From Candidatus Poribacteria bacterium (lineage in GTDB: Bacteria > Poribacteria > WGA-4E > JAJDTR01), in assembly GCA_022827055.1 (NCBI GenBank), contig JAJDTR010000059.1:1-39615 (forward strand): a stretch of DNA of 39,615 nucleotides, given 5' to 3'. Of this stretch, positions 1-7,228 are shown one piece after another. Made by a program: the position numbers and the translations under genes. Position 1 is the first letter of the stretch; every line of letters starts with the position of its first letter. The notes under the pieces are model-generated. The model was not told the DNA's origin, did no database searches, and saw only the letters and a list, made by a program, of their open reading frames with translations.

Positions 1-96
1 TAAAACCCGATGTGAACGGGAACGGGGGCGTTGACCGTCCGCAGGTCTTGGAGCCCCCACAGATAAAACCCGATGTGAACGAGGACGGGGGCGTGG
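1..96 (+). repeat. Direct repeat of a dockerin-loop segment
   Basis: About 34 bp at 1-34 recur almost unchanged at 63-96, both starting TAAAACCCGATGTGAACG. The period is 62 bp, which is not a multiple of three, yet both copies read as K-P-D-V-N in the same frame because the frame offset is absorbed at the window edge (copy 1 codes from base 3, copy 2 from base 66, 63 bases apart). It looks like a recent duplication of a calcium-loop coding unit inside the gene. Confidence 0.6.
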
Positions 97-674
97 ATGT
101 CCAGGACCTAGTATTGGTTGCCGCGCGTTTGGGCATAACCGCAGCGAACCGTACGGACGTGAACGGGGATGGAGCGGTGAACATCCTTGATGTGGTGCTC
201 GTTGCGGGGATGGTAGATAACGTGTCAAGCACCCAACTGATTTATAGCGACGGAACGGTGATGCCTCGGATTGCTGACATTAAACTGTGGCTTGAAGAAG
301 CCCGGCAATTGGGTCTCCCGGAGCCGATACTGGTGCGTAGTATTCAGTTTTTACGGAATCTGTTGGCGGAATTGACTCCCCAACGGACGGCGCTGCTACC
401 AAACTACCCGAATCCGTTCAATCCGGAGACTTGGATCCCGTATCAACTCGCCCGAGATTCGGGTGTACGCATCTCAATTTATAGCTCGAAAGGAATCATG
501 GTGCGGCAATGGCATTTGGGCCTCCAGCCTGAGGGTTTCTATACCGATAAGCGCTACGCGGTGTATTGGGACGGCCGAAATCAAGGCGGAGAATTCGTCG
601 CTGGTGGTTTATATTTTTATACACTCAAGGCAGGCGAGTACACGGCAACACGCAAGATGTTGATTAGGAAGTGA
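1..674 (+). CDS. Dockerin-type protein with C-terminal sorting-type domain (5'-truncated)
   Basis: The reading frame is open to the left edge, so this is the 3' part of a larger extracellular protein; the GTG at 12 is probably not the true start. Counting from that GTG, two calcium-loop (dockerin type I) motifs are visible: DVNEDGGVDVQD (residues 21-32) and DVNGDGAVNILD (49-60). A third, degenerate loop lies at the edge. Residues 131-220 start with NYPNPFNPETWIPYQLA and end YTATRKMLIRK, which is the FlgD-Ig/type IX-like C-terminal sorting architecture found at the ends of many secreted Poribacteria proteins. The dockerin part probably mediates calcium-dependent protein contacts. The lost N-terminal part would define the actual function. 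The domain calls are secure; the export route is inferred. Confidence 0.85.
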   Translation, partial: KPDVNGNGGVDRPQVLEPPQIKPDVNEDGGVDVQDLVLVAARLGITAANRTDVNGDGAVNILDVVLVAGMVDNVSSTQLIYSDGTVMPRIADIKLWLEEARQLGLPEPILVRSIQFLRNLLAELTPQRTALLPNYPNPFNPETWIPYQLARDSGVRISIYSSKGIMVRQWHLGLQPEGFYTDKRYAVYWDGRNQGGEFVAGGLYFYTLKAGEYTATRKMLIRK

Positions 675-684
675 AAAAGTAGTA

Positions 685-701
685 GGCATACTCCGTATGC
701 C
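685..701. repeat. Small palindromic hairpin, dispersed-repeat type
   Basis: GGCATAC-TCC-GTATGCC forms a perfect 7-bp stem with a 3-nt loop, 11 nt after the stop of the dockerin gene. No T-tract follows, so an intrinsic terminator is not supported. It resembles the other short hairpins with a CTCC core found between genes in this window. It may still act as an mRNA 3'-end stabiliser. Confidence 0.5.
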
Positions 702-801
702 GTGACCTTCGCGGCAACGCAAGAAGGGCGACTCCCATTTTGGGGAACGCGTCACAAAAAAGCAAGAAGAACCGGAGCAGAAATGGCGAGATTTCTATGG
801 A

Positions 802-1131
802 TTAGGTCGTAACGGTCACGTGGCGGACTTGACCGGGTTCAAGGGTTCTAAGGATTTGATTGACTCTGAACATAGCGGGCTGAATGTCCTGAATCCGACT
901 GCTTTTGGCAGAGATGAGAATGATGCTGATCGTGTATTTCCGCAGGTTCTGTTCATGTTCGATACCCCTGTCCATTGTGACTAGTGCGTCAAACGCTTTT
1001 GCGGCTTGCGCGAGGAGTTCGCCGTTTCGCTTTCCTTTCCATCCTTGCCGAGAAACAGTCGTGACTTGAAAATCGGAGTCAAAATGTCGCACCAAGCGCC
1101 AGTCCAAGTTTTCATCAAGTAGAACACGCAT
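802..1131 (-). CDS. DUF5615 family PIN-like protein (putative toxin)
   Basis: A 109-residue protein beginning MRVLLDENLD, with conserved acidic positions D6, E38 (NGELL) and D54 (TMDRG). This is the pattern of DUF5615, a PIN-like nuclease family usually encoded next to a DUF433 partner. Length is typical. An AGGAGG Shine-Dalgarno lies 11 nt upstream of the ATG and fixes the start. The DUF433 gene lies upstream on the same strand, 104 bp away, an unusually wide gap for this pair. The expected role is RNA cleavage held in check by the partner; this is family inference and is not shown for this copy. Confidence 0.85.
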   Translation of the reverse strand: MRVLLDENLDWRLVRHFDSDFQVTTVSRQGWKGKRNGELLAQAAKAFDALVTMDRGIEHEQNLRKYTISIILISAKSSRIQDIQPAMFRVNQILRTLEPGQVRHVTVTT

Positions 1132-1235
1132 GGTGTTTTGGACCTCCTGATGTTCTTGGATCGATGCGATCCATACAACGGCGTGGATTTACGAATGCCT
1201 GAGCCTTGTAAGTACACAACACAATCCGAATAGTG

Positions 1236-1454
1236 CTAGTTAGGCGGGGTGCCGATGGTTGTGGTCAAGGCAATCTCTAAAAAAGCGATTGCCTGCTCAC
1301 GAGAAACTGACGGGAAGCCTTCAAGAAAATAGTCAAGGCTCTCCCCTGCCTTTAGATGATCAATAAGGCTCTTTATCGGAACACGGGTGCCCGTAAACAC
1401 AGGCAGTCCCCCATGAATATCTGGGTCTTGGGTTATCACTTGCTCTGTGGTCAT
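1236..1454 (-). CDS. DUF433 family protein (putative antitoxin)
   Basis: A 72-residue protein with the DUF433 core: ITQDPDIHGGLPVFTGTRVP near the N-terminus, then a helix-turn-helix-like stretch with SLDYFLEGFPSVSREQAIAFL. Members are small DNA-binding-like proteins commonly paired with DUF5615, which is the next gene downstream (802-1131). An AAGGAGA ribosome-binding site precedes the ATG by about 8 nt. It probably acts as antitoxin and autorepressor of the pair. Confidence 0.87.
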   Translation of the reverse strand: MTTEQVITQDPDIHGGLPVFTGTRVPIKSLIDHLKAGESLDYFLEGFPSVSREQAIAFLEIALTTTIGTPPN

Positions 1455-2091
1455 CTATCAGGGTTCTCCTTGTGAGTTTTCTTTGCGATTGGAAAACAAA
1501 ACTTTGATTCCATGCTCCCAGCGCGGAGGCACGAGAAGTTGGTAAAATCTAGTACTATTTTACCGCAAATCCCGATAACTCTCAATAAAAAAGGCTGTAA
1601 TCACTGCGGGAAAACGCATCTGATTTTGGGTAATGTAGGAGCGGGAAAGCAGTGGTTTATTATCGGCAGTCGGCGGAGAAAAGTGGCATGGAGGAAGGGA
1701 GATAGCGCTGCCGTAGGTTGGGTTGAATGGTGAAATGCGAATCGCTATCAAGCACGATAAACGTACTATTCTTCAATGAGGCGGCGTTGTGCGGAAAATG
1801 AATCTGACACCTCCATCCAAATCAAGTTAAGTTTTAAGCCGTATTGAACCTTGAAAACTGCGCCGGTTGTTCTTGCGCTGGTACCGCTCAACCCAGTCTA
1901 TATGGAATCAAACACTTACGATTGCTTTTATCCGCGTAATCCGCATAATCTGTTTAATCCGCGATTCAGACAATTTCCGAACCTAACCACCAAACGCTTA
2001 CTTGGAACCAATCAAATCCACCAATAAACCTGGCGTTACCGCCATCAATACCCAAGAATCGGCACTTCTTCATATGTGCCTATGAATTATT
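1455..2091. other. Gene-poor intergenic region with repeat fragments
   Basis: No credible gene was found in these 637 bp; two overlapping 63-73 codon frames lack ribosome-binding sites and family resemblance. It carries one copy of the CGTAGGTTGGGTTGAA(T/C)G sequence at 1712-1729, which also forms the ends of the element at 15637-15868. It also carries a short 9-bp tandem array (1928-1963). Confidence 0.6.
1928..1963 (+). repeat. Four 9-bp tandem units (TAATCCGCG type)
   Basis: The units TTATCCGCG, TAATCCGCA, TAATCTGTT and TAATCCGCG follow each other directly, then ATTCAGACA. It is non-coding and lies about 130 bp before the next gene. Function unknown. Confidence 0.6.
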
Positions 2092-3141
2092 ATGTTAGAA
2101 AACAACTATCCGAAACTTCACAATGCGGCTTGGCCCGGGGTGGTGGGAAAAGGCGAAGATTCAGAACCGCCCATCCCGTTGGAGGCGATGTTAAACCTCA
2201 CCGCCGCCGCAGAGGTAGATGGCGCAAAATTTGACGGCATCGACCTCTTCTTATCTGCTCCGCATGTTGACATCGACAGCACTGACGATGAGATAAAGGC
2301 GCTTGCCGGGGAGGTTGATGCGCTCAATCTCAAGATTGGAAGCGTTGTCGCGCCCGTTTGGGAACCAACCGGTGGCGGCTCCGCCATGGGTAGCGCAGAG
2401 GAACGAGGGCGTTTCCTGTCTCAAGTCCGCAAAGCCTGTCACATTGCCAAAACGCTTAGCGAATTGGGCGTCCGACCCACCGGCGTCGTACGGATTGATT
2501 CGTCGGTGGATCCGGAGACTTGGGCAGCCGATCCGGCGGCGAACACGGAACGAATTGCATCGACGTTCCGCGAAGCCTGCGACATAGCGGCGGATTACGG
2601 AGAAACACTGGCTGCGGAAGGCGAAATCTGCTGGGGAGGGATGCACGGCTGGAAAACCATGATCAATACGCTTGAAGCCGTTGACCGTCCCAATATCGGG
2701 TTTCAGGCAGACATGGCACACACTCTTCTATATCTATTGGGATATAACATACCGGAGGAGCGCATCTTACCAGAGGATTTTGATTGGTCGGACCGCGAAA
2801 CTTTGACAGAGGGCTTGCGTACGCTGACTGCCGCTCTTCGTCCATGGACTATCGACTTTCATGTGGCGCAGAACGACGGAACCGTGCACGGCGCCGGTTC
2901 CCATGATAAAACGGGACGACACTGCCAAGCCACCGACCCCAACGGCAAACTCGACATTGCGGTCGATGCCGGACACTGGTTGCGGGAAGAGGATGGTAAT
3001 CTCACGAAAGCCTTCAAACACATCTGTTGGGACGGCTGCATGTTCCCGAATGATGTGATGATGAAACAGCAAACTTGGAATGACATACTGGCGGCGATGA
3101 TCGAGGTTCGAAAGATGCACGGATGGCATGAGCCGGAATAA
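2092..3141 (+). CDS. Sugar phosphate isomerase/epimerase (xylose-isomerase-like TIM barrel)
   Basis: A 349-residue cytoplasmic TIM-barrel protein of the AP-endonuclease-2/xylose-isomerase-like superfamily. Likely metal ligands are E176/E178 ([10 protein letters not shown]), D207 and H210 (QADMAHT) and H257 (DFHVAQND). These enzymes typically isomerise or epimerise sugars, inosose or hydroxypyruvate-type substrates with a divalent metal; the substrate cannot be read from sequence. The Gfo/Idh/MocA oxidoreductase starts 36 bp downstream, a pairing classic for inositol-like or uncommon-sugar catabolism. No clear Shine-Dalgarno precedes the chosen ATG, so the start is uncertain by a few codons. 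Confidence 0.85.
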   Translation: MLENNYPKLHNAAWPGVVGKGEDSEPPIPLEAMLNLTAAAEVDGAKFDGIDLFLSAPHVDIDSTDDEIKALAGEVDALNLKIGSVVAPVWEPTGGGSAMGSAEERGRFLSQVRKACHIAKTLSELGVRPTGVVRIDSSVDPETWAADPAANTERIASTFREACDIAADYGETLAAEGEICWGGMHGWKTMINTLEAVDRPNIGFQADMAHTLLYLLGYNIPEERILPEDFDWSDRETLTEGLRTLTAALRPWTIDFHVAQNDGTVHGAGSHDKTGRHCQATDPNGKLDIAVDAGHWLREEDGNLTKAFKHICWDGCMFPNDVMMKQQTWNDILAAMIEVRKMHGWHEPE

Positions 3142-3177
3142 TGGCTCGTTTGAGCGCAAGGGAATGACACAATCACC

Positions 3178-4332
3178 ATGACAAACGACAAGACACTACG
3201 AATAGGGCTCATCGGTACCGGCTTCATGGCGCGCGCGCACACTAACGCCTACAAGAGGGTGGGAGATTTCTTCCCCGATCTTGAATGGAAGCCGCGCTTA
3301 AAAGCAGTCTGCGCACGAACACCGGAGAAGGTTCGAGCATTTGCCGATCAGTGGGGTTACGAGTCCGTCGAGACGGATTGGAGAACCCTCGCTGCCAGAG
3401 CGGACATCGACGCTGTTGATATCTGTGCGCCGAACGACACTCACGCAGAGATTGCACTTGCCGCCATTGCCGCCGGAAAGATGGTTTTATGCGAGAAGCC
3501 GCTGGCGCGAACGGTGGCTGAAGGAGCCCCGATGGTGGAAGCCGTAGAAGAGGCTGGGGTGAAGAATACCGTTTGGTACAACTATAGGCGTGTACCATCG
3601 GTCACCTTGGCGAAACAGGTGATAGACTCCGGAAAATTAGGTCAGATTTTCCACTACCGCGCCAACTTTCTCCAGGATTGGACGATCAGCCCCGATCTGC
3701 CTCAAGGCGGAGAGGCGCTGTGGCGACTGGACGTGAACGCTGCCGGATCCGGCGTGACCGGCGATCTGCTCGCTCACTGCATTGATACTGCCATGTGGCT
3801 AAACGGCGGAATCGCGGATGTTTCAGCCGTTACGGAGACGTTCATTAAGGAAAGAGTTCATCAAGAAACCGGGAAGGTGCAAGCGGTCGGTATCGACGAC
3901 GCCTGCATCTTTCATTGTCATTTTGATAACGGCTCGCTCGGCGTATTCGAAGCCACTCGGTATGCGCGTGGGCAAAAAGCCGGGTATACCTTTGAAATCA
4001 ACGGTCAACACGCCTCCATCCGCTGGGACTTGCACGACCAGAACCGGCTCGGCTTCTTCGATCACGGTGATGATTCGATTGTGCGCGGCTGGCGCTCTAT
4101 TCACGTTTCCGACGGCGATCAGCCTTATATTGATAGGTGGTGGGTTCCCGGTCTGTGCCTCGGATACGAACATACCTTTGTCCACCACATGGCTGATTTT
4201 CTGAAAAGCTTGGAAACGGGCGAACCCTGCTCGCCTACATTTAGGGAAGCTCTGGAAACACAAAAGGTATGCGAAGCGGTGCTTGATTCCGCCGCCTCCA
4301 GAAGCTGGAAAGAAACAGGCGTCAACTGGTAG
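3178..4332 (+). CDS. Gfo/Idh/MocA family oxidoreductase
   Basis: A 384-residue NAD(P)-dependent sugar dehydrogenase-type protein. The N-terminal Rossmann motif is [12 protein letters not shown] (10-21). The family signature CEKPLA is at 105-110 with K107 as the conserved lysine, and [13 protein letters not shown] near residue 200 supplies the H200/D203 active-site pair. Length matches the family. It probably oxidises a sugar or cyclitol hydroxyl and hands a keto-sugar to, or takes one from, the TIM-barrel isomerase encoded 36 bp upstream; the two are likely one transcript. The exact substrate is unknown. Confidence 0.92.
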   Translation: MTNDKTLRIGLIGTGFMARAHTNAYKRVGDFFPDLEWKPRLKAVCARTPEKVRAFADQWGYESVETDWRTLAARADIDAVDICAPNDTHAEIALAAIAAGKMVLCEKPLARTVAEGAPMVEAVEEAGVKNTVWYNYRRVPSVTLAKQVIDSGKLGQIFHYRANFLQDWTISPDLPQGGEALWRLDVNAAGSGVTGDLLAHCIDTAMWLNGGIADVSAVTETFIKERVHQETGKVQAVGIDDACIFHCHFDNGSLGVFEATRYARGQKAGYTFEINGQHASIRWDLHDQNRLGFFDHGDDSIVRGWRSIHVSDGDQPYIDRWWVPGLCLGYEHTFVHHMADFLKSLETGEPCSPTFREALETQKVCEAVLDSAASRSWKETGVNW

Positions 4333-4407
4333 CTGTTTTACGGAAGGAGACGATCCGGCATTGCGATAGTGCGATTGAGTTCCTCGTGTGCCGTAAACCA
4401 ACTGTCG

Positions 4408-4432
4408 GTAGGAGCGATCTCCAGGTCACGAC
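4408..4432 (+). repeat. Dispersed repeat GTAGGAGCGATC...CGAC
   Basis: GTAGGAGCGATCTCCAGGTC followed by ACGAC matches a 25-bp unit at 28677-28701 (+) and, inverted, at 8729-8753. All three copies are intergenic. This is a REP-like family: the outer bases can pair (GTnG...CGAC), giving a weak hairpin. Confidence 0.6.
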
Positions 4433-4456
4433 CTCTTTGTTTGCATCAACCACTTA

Positions 4457-4584
4457 GAGCCTGTTTGAAAAGTAGGTAGCAAAGCCATTTTTGGTCATTT
4501 GAGGGTCAAAATCATCGGATTTTCAAGACTTTTACCCCAAAATAGCCTTTCTCTAAGGCGATTCCGGACTTTTCAAACAGGTTC
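4457..4584. mobile_element. MITE-like element, 128 bp, with 17-bp terminal inverted repeats
   Basis: The ends GAGCCTGTTTGAAAAGT (left) and, read inverted from the right end, GAACCTGTTTGAAAAGT match at 16 of 17 positions. The element is flanked on both sides by TTA (4454-4456 and 4585-4587), consistent with a 3-bp target duplication. No coding capacity. It sits between the Gfo/Idh/MocA and PhyH genes, separating what may once have been one operon. The transposase source is not in this window. Confidence 0.8.
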
Positions 4585-4646
4585 TTAATCCAGTAGACCA
4601 CTAGGGAAAATAACCCAAATAATTACGGAGTTTCAAATCCTACACC

Positions 4647-5393
4647 GTGACGATTATGAAAACCATCGAACAATCGCTCGATCAACTAGAAGAGGACGGC
4701 CATATCTTGGTAGAAGGCGCATTGTCGCCAGAGGAAACCGAACACATTCGGGGTCGCATCAATCACGCCCGCGAAATGGGTTGGGCTGACGGGCTAAACC
4801 AGGTGGGGAACATGTGGTTTGACACACTGCTGGATCGAGAACCGGAGACGTTTGCGCCGCTGGTAGGCCATCCCGGTGTCCGCCCCTATCTTGAGGGAAT
4901 GATGGGCAAGCAGTGTCAACTGAGAAGCCTGCGAATCCATATTAACCCGGGCGCTTACCTCCAGGAGTGGCATCTCGATTTCTACGGGTATTGGGAGGAG
5001 AAGCGAGAGGCGGCGAAGTCGCGCCTTACGGTGCCGCCGATAAGCATCAATTCCACCTTCTACTTTCAAGACAACGGCCCGGGATTGGGGCATCTCAAAT
5101 ACGTGAAAAACGGACATCGAATGGAACCCCCGCACCTCTATCCTGTGGATCGTCCCAAATTCGAAGCATGGTGTGAGGCGCAAGAACACGACATCGTATA
5201 CCCCAAAGCGGGCGACTGTGTGATCTTCTTGAGCCACATTCCTCATCAGGGGGCTAAAGAGCGCGACGACATGGAACGAAGCAACGTCGTTTGTCATTAC
5301 CAGTTGACACCGATGCACGAAGGCGCGCGCTACGTCTCGCAGCCTCGTGGTTACAAATGGACATTCCCGTTTGCAATGCGCGACCGACGATAG
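4647..5393 (+). CDS. Phytanoyl-CoA dioxygenase (PhyH) family protein
   Basis: A 248-residue Fe(II)/2-oxoglutarate-dependent dioxygenase of the PhyH family. The metal facial triad is visible as H109-x-D111 (EWHLDFYGYW) and distal H200 (SHIPHQG), with R211 as the likely 2-oxoglutarate carboxylate ligand. DGHILVEGALSPEE near the N-terminus is the usual family opening. It probably hydroxylates a small organic substrate; PhyH membership does not reveal which. The start may be the GTG used here or the ATG three codons in (4656); neither has a good Shine-Dalgarno. It follows the MITE-like element and precedes a repeat-rich gap. Confidence 0.88.
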   Translation: MTIMKTIEQSLDQLEEDGHILVEGALSPEETEHIRGRINHAREMGWADGLNQVGNMWFDTLLDREPETFAPLVGHPGVRPYLEGMMGKQCQLRSLRIHINPGAYLQEWHLDFYGYWEEKREAAKSRLTVPPISINSTFYFQDNGPGLGHLKYVKNGHRMEPPHLYPVDRPKFEAWCEAQEHDIVYPKAGDCVIFLSHIPHQGAKERDDMERSNVVCHYQLTPMHEGARYVSQPRGYKWTFPFAMRDRR

Positions 5394-5519
5394 GGATGTC
5401 AAAACTATTTCGCCTAAATAAAAGTACACTTAATGTTTCGTTTATTCCATTCACCTACTTGGTAGGCGGGGTATCTTGGAGCAGCCATTATGACCAGACA
5501 GATTTGTACGGTGCGCACT

Positions 5520-5594
5520 GCGATCAAGCGAATGAATATTGAGCGATCAACTGACTGATTAAGGAAGGCGATAGAAAGTCTTGATAGCGATCTT
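5520..5594 (+). repeat. Dispersed repeat family 'GATCAACTGACTG', copy 1
   Basis: A 75-bp unit containing GATCAAGCGAATGAATA, GATCAACTGACTGATTAAGG and GGCGATAGAAAGTCTTGATA in order. Near-identical units lie at 8391-8467 and 28574-28650, so this is a multi-copy non-coding element. Confidence 0.85.
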
Positions 5595-5620
5595 AACAGC
5601 CTCTAATGGCCCCAGAAGGA

Positions 5621-5690
5621 ATCAAGCGACCGATTAGATTAGGAAACCGAATGAGATCTACCGACTGTCAGGCAGGGCGATAGCAAATCC
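5621..5690 (+). repeat. Degenerate copy of the GATCAACTGACTG repeat
   Basis: It begins ATCAAGCGACCGATTAGATT and ends GGCGATAGCAAATCC, the same outer blocks as the 75-bp units but with a diverged middle. It lies just downstream of copy 1, suggesting tandem duplication and decay. Confidence 0.5.
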
Positions 5691-5780
5691 CAAGCGCTAG
5701 AGAACCCTATGTGTATAACGCATCATCAAATGACATTCATTTTCACCCTCTGCAATAACGTCTCTTCTTAGTATGTTTTT

Positions 5781-5810
5781 CACTCCAGCGGAGTGCAATG
5801 TCAATAGAAA
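5781..5810 (+). repeat. Palindromic repeat CACTCC-NNN-GGAGTG, copy 1
   Basis: CACTCC-AGC-GGAGTG forms a 6-bp stem, 3-nt loop hairpin, followed by CAATGTCAATAGAA. Related copies are at 6013, 6063 and 20174. The upstream flank CTTCTTAGTATG is also shared with the 6013 copy, so the repeat unit extends about 20 bp to the left of the hairpin. Confidence 0.8.
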
Positions 5811-5841
5811 CGGGGCATGTCCATTCTCCGCGCTCCAGCGG

Positions 5842-5906
5842 AGATTAAGCGATTGAATAAGGAGTGCGATAGAGTTCCCATAGAGATCTTCAATGTCGAG
5901 TGATAC
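5842..5906 (+). repeat. Variant GCGATAG repeat, copy E
   Basis: GATTAAGCGATTGAATAAGG, then TGCGATAGAG and finally GAGATCTTCAATGTCGAGTG. The last 24 bp (5883-5906) match 6152-6175 at 22 of 24 positions. It directly follows a degenerate CTCC-AGC-GGAG palindrome. Confidence 0.6.
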
Positions 5907-6012
5907 TTGGTAGCGCGCCATTATCCTTGTGGGTATAATTCATTCAGCAAGTAACACTCCTTTATCGATCCATGACAAGTTCTGAAAAAGCGTTCCTTCT
6001 TAGAATGGTTTT

Positions 6013-6042
6013 CACTCCGGAGGAGTGAGATGTTAATAGAAC
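6013..6042 (+). repeat. Palindromic repeat CACTCC-NNN-GGAGTG, copy 2
   Basis: CACTCC-GGA-GGAGTG hairpin followed by AGATGTTAATAGAAC. The stem is identical to copy 1; the loop differs, and so do a few downstream bases. Confidence 0.8.
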
Positions 6043-6062
6043 ACGGTTCCTGACTGCGTCTG

Positions 6063-6092
6063 CACTCCAGCGGAGTGCAATGTCAATAGAAT
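6063..6092 (+). repeat. Palindromic repeat CACTCC-NNN-GGAGTG, copy 3
   Basis: CACTCC-AGC-GGAGTG followed by CAATGTCAATAGAA, the same 26-bp core as copy 1. Only 20 bp separate it from copy 2, so the copies are locally clustered. Confidence 0.8.
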
Positions 6093-6121
6093 CGTGGTGT
6101 ATACAATCTCAGCACCAGCTG

Positions 6122-6175
6122 AGATCAAACGAGCGGATAGCGAGTGCGATAGAGATCTTCCATGTCGAGTGTTAC
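6122..6175 (+). repeat. Variant GCGATAG repeat, copy F
   Basis: It contains AGATCAAACGAGCGGATAG, GAGTGCGATAGAG and ATGTCGAGTG. It pairs with the unit at 5842-5906 and, like that one, sits immediately after a hairpin-type sequence (AGCACCAGCTGAG). Confidence 0.6.
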
Positions 6176-6208
6176 GGTGATTGGTCAAACTGGCTTTAAG
6201 GTAGAAAC

Positions 6209-7150
6209 ATGACAAACGAAAATCTATGGGTCGTATACGAAGGTTACCGAGGAGCAGGCGAAGGTAAGCACATCGTCTGGGTTAGCGGCGACGAGGAATA
6301 CCGTTCCGAGGAGGCGTTACCGGCATTAGCCAAAATTATGGCGGTGCATCACGGATTCAAGTGCACCGTGCTTTTCGCGGTTAACCCCGAGAACGGCGAA
6401 ATCGACCCTAACGTCCAGGCCAATATCCCCGGCCTCCACCACCTGAAGACTGCCGATTTGATGGTACTCTTCACCCGGTTCCGTGAACTCCCCGACGAGC
6501 AGATGAAGTATATCGTCGATTATACGAATTCCGGCAAACCCGTTTTGGGTTTGCGGACGGCAACGCACGCCTTCAGTTACACCCGCAACCCCAACAGTCC
6601 CTATGCCAAATATAGCTGCGATGATGAAGTGTTTTCGGGAGGTTACGGTCGTCAGGTGCTGGGCGAAACCTGGATCTCACATCATGGATATCACGGACAT
6701 GAGAGTACGCGCGGTTTGATTGACGAGGAGATGGTCGAACACCCCATTGTGCGGGGCGTTAAAGACATCTGGGGACCAACCGATGTATACACCGTCACTA
6801 AACTGACAGGTGACGCGCAAATCCTGGTTCACGGTCAGGTGCTTTCCGGCATGAATCCGACGGATAAGCCCAAACCGGACACGCCAACTATGCCCTTGGC
6901 GTGGGTCAAGACGTATGTCGGTGAACAATCTCTCCCATCGCGGATATTCTGTACCACGATGGGTGCCTCCGTTGACCTTGAAAGCGAGGGATTACGACGC
7001 CTATTGGCGAATGCATGTTATTGGTGCACCGGATTGGAAGATTCAATTCCCGATGCCGGTATGGTAGACTTTGTTGGACCGTATCAGCCCACCTATTTCG
7101 GATTCGGAGACTTCAAGAAGGGGCTACGCCCCTCAGACTATAGATTATGA
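6209..7150 (+). CDS. ThuA-like (class I glutamine amidotransferase-fold) protein
   Basis: A 313-residue protein with a ThuA-type domain. The opening HIVWVSGDEEYRSEEALPAL, the following ADLMVLFTRFRELPDEQM, and GKPVLGLRTATHAF are the usual strand/loop landmarks of the family. ThuA proteins occur beside sugar oxidoreductases and are linked to sugar utilisation, but their chemistry is poorly known. TAAGGT at 6197-6202, 6 nt before the ATG, supports the start. The zinc dehydrogenase begins 78 bp downstream on the same strand, so a two-gene transcript is likely. The C-terminal 60 residues (GPYQPTYFGFGDF) are conserved-looking but not assigned. Confidence 0.85.
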   Translation: MTNENLWVVYEGYRGAGEGKHIVWVSGDEEYRSEEALPALAKIMAVHHGFKCTVLFAVNPENGEIDPNVQANIPGLHHLKTADLMVLFTRFRELPDEQMKYIVDYTNSGKPVLGLRTATHAFSYTRNPNSPYAKYSCDDEVFSGGYGRQVLGETWISHHGYHGHESTRGLIDEEMVEHPIVRGVKDIWGPTDVYTVTKLTGDAQILVHGQVLSGMNPTDKPKPDTPTMPLAWVKTYVGEQSLPSRIFCTTMGASVDLESEGLRRLLANACYWCTGLEDSIPDAGMVDFVGPYQPTYFGFGDFKKGLRPSDYRL

Positions 7151-7228
7151 TCGAAGCTGACATGCTTGTTGCGGGTGGTTTCCATAGGGAGCGGGCCGCG
7201 CAAGCCTTGTGCGGGAGGAATTGAACTT

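Larger units (their letters stand above)
5394..6208. other. Repeat-rich intergenic region (815 bp)
   Basis: No gene is supported. Short minus-strand frames here are created by the repeats; two of them share the peptide LLTLHSAGV. The stretch holds at least two dispersed-repeat families: the palindromic CACTCC-NNN-GGAGTG unit (5781, 6013, 6063) and a GATCAAGCGAATG...GCGATAG unit (5520, 5621, 5842, 6122), arranged in alternation. It separates the PhyH gene from the ThuA-like gene. Confidence 0.7.

Noticed and set aside
1512..1751. Small frames on both strands in the 1455-2091 gap
   Set aside because: No ribosome-binding site, no recognisable family, and they include a piece of the GTTGGGTT repeat.
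2251..2721. 156-codon minus-strand frame inside the first TIM-barrel gene
   Set aside because: Antisense shadow of a well-supported gene with metal-ligand motifs.
5765..6175. CRISPR-like repeat cluster
   Set aside because: Repeats are irregularly spaced, of two different families, diverged, and no cas gene is near.
5697..6215. Two small minus-strand frames sharing the peptide LLTLHSAGV
   Set aside because: The shared peptide comes from the CACTCC palindromic repeat; there are no ribosome-binding sites.
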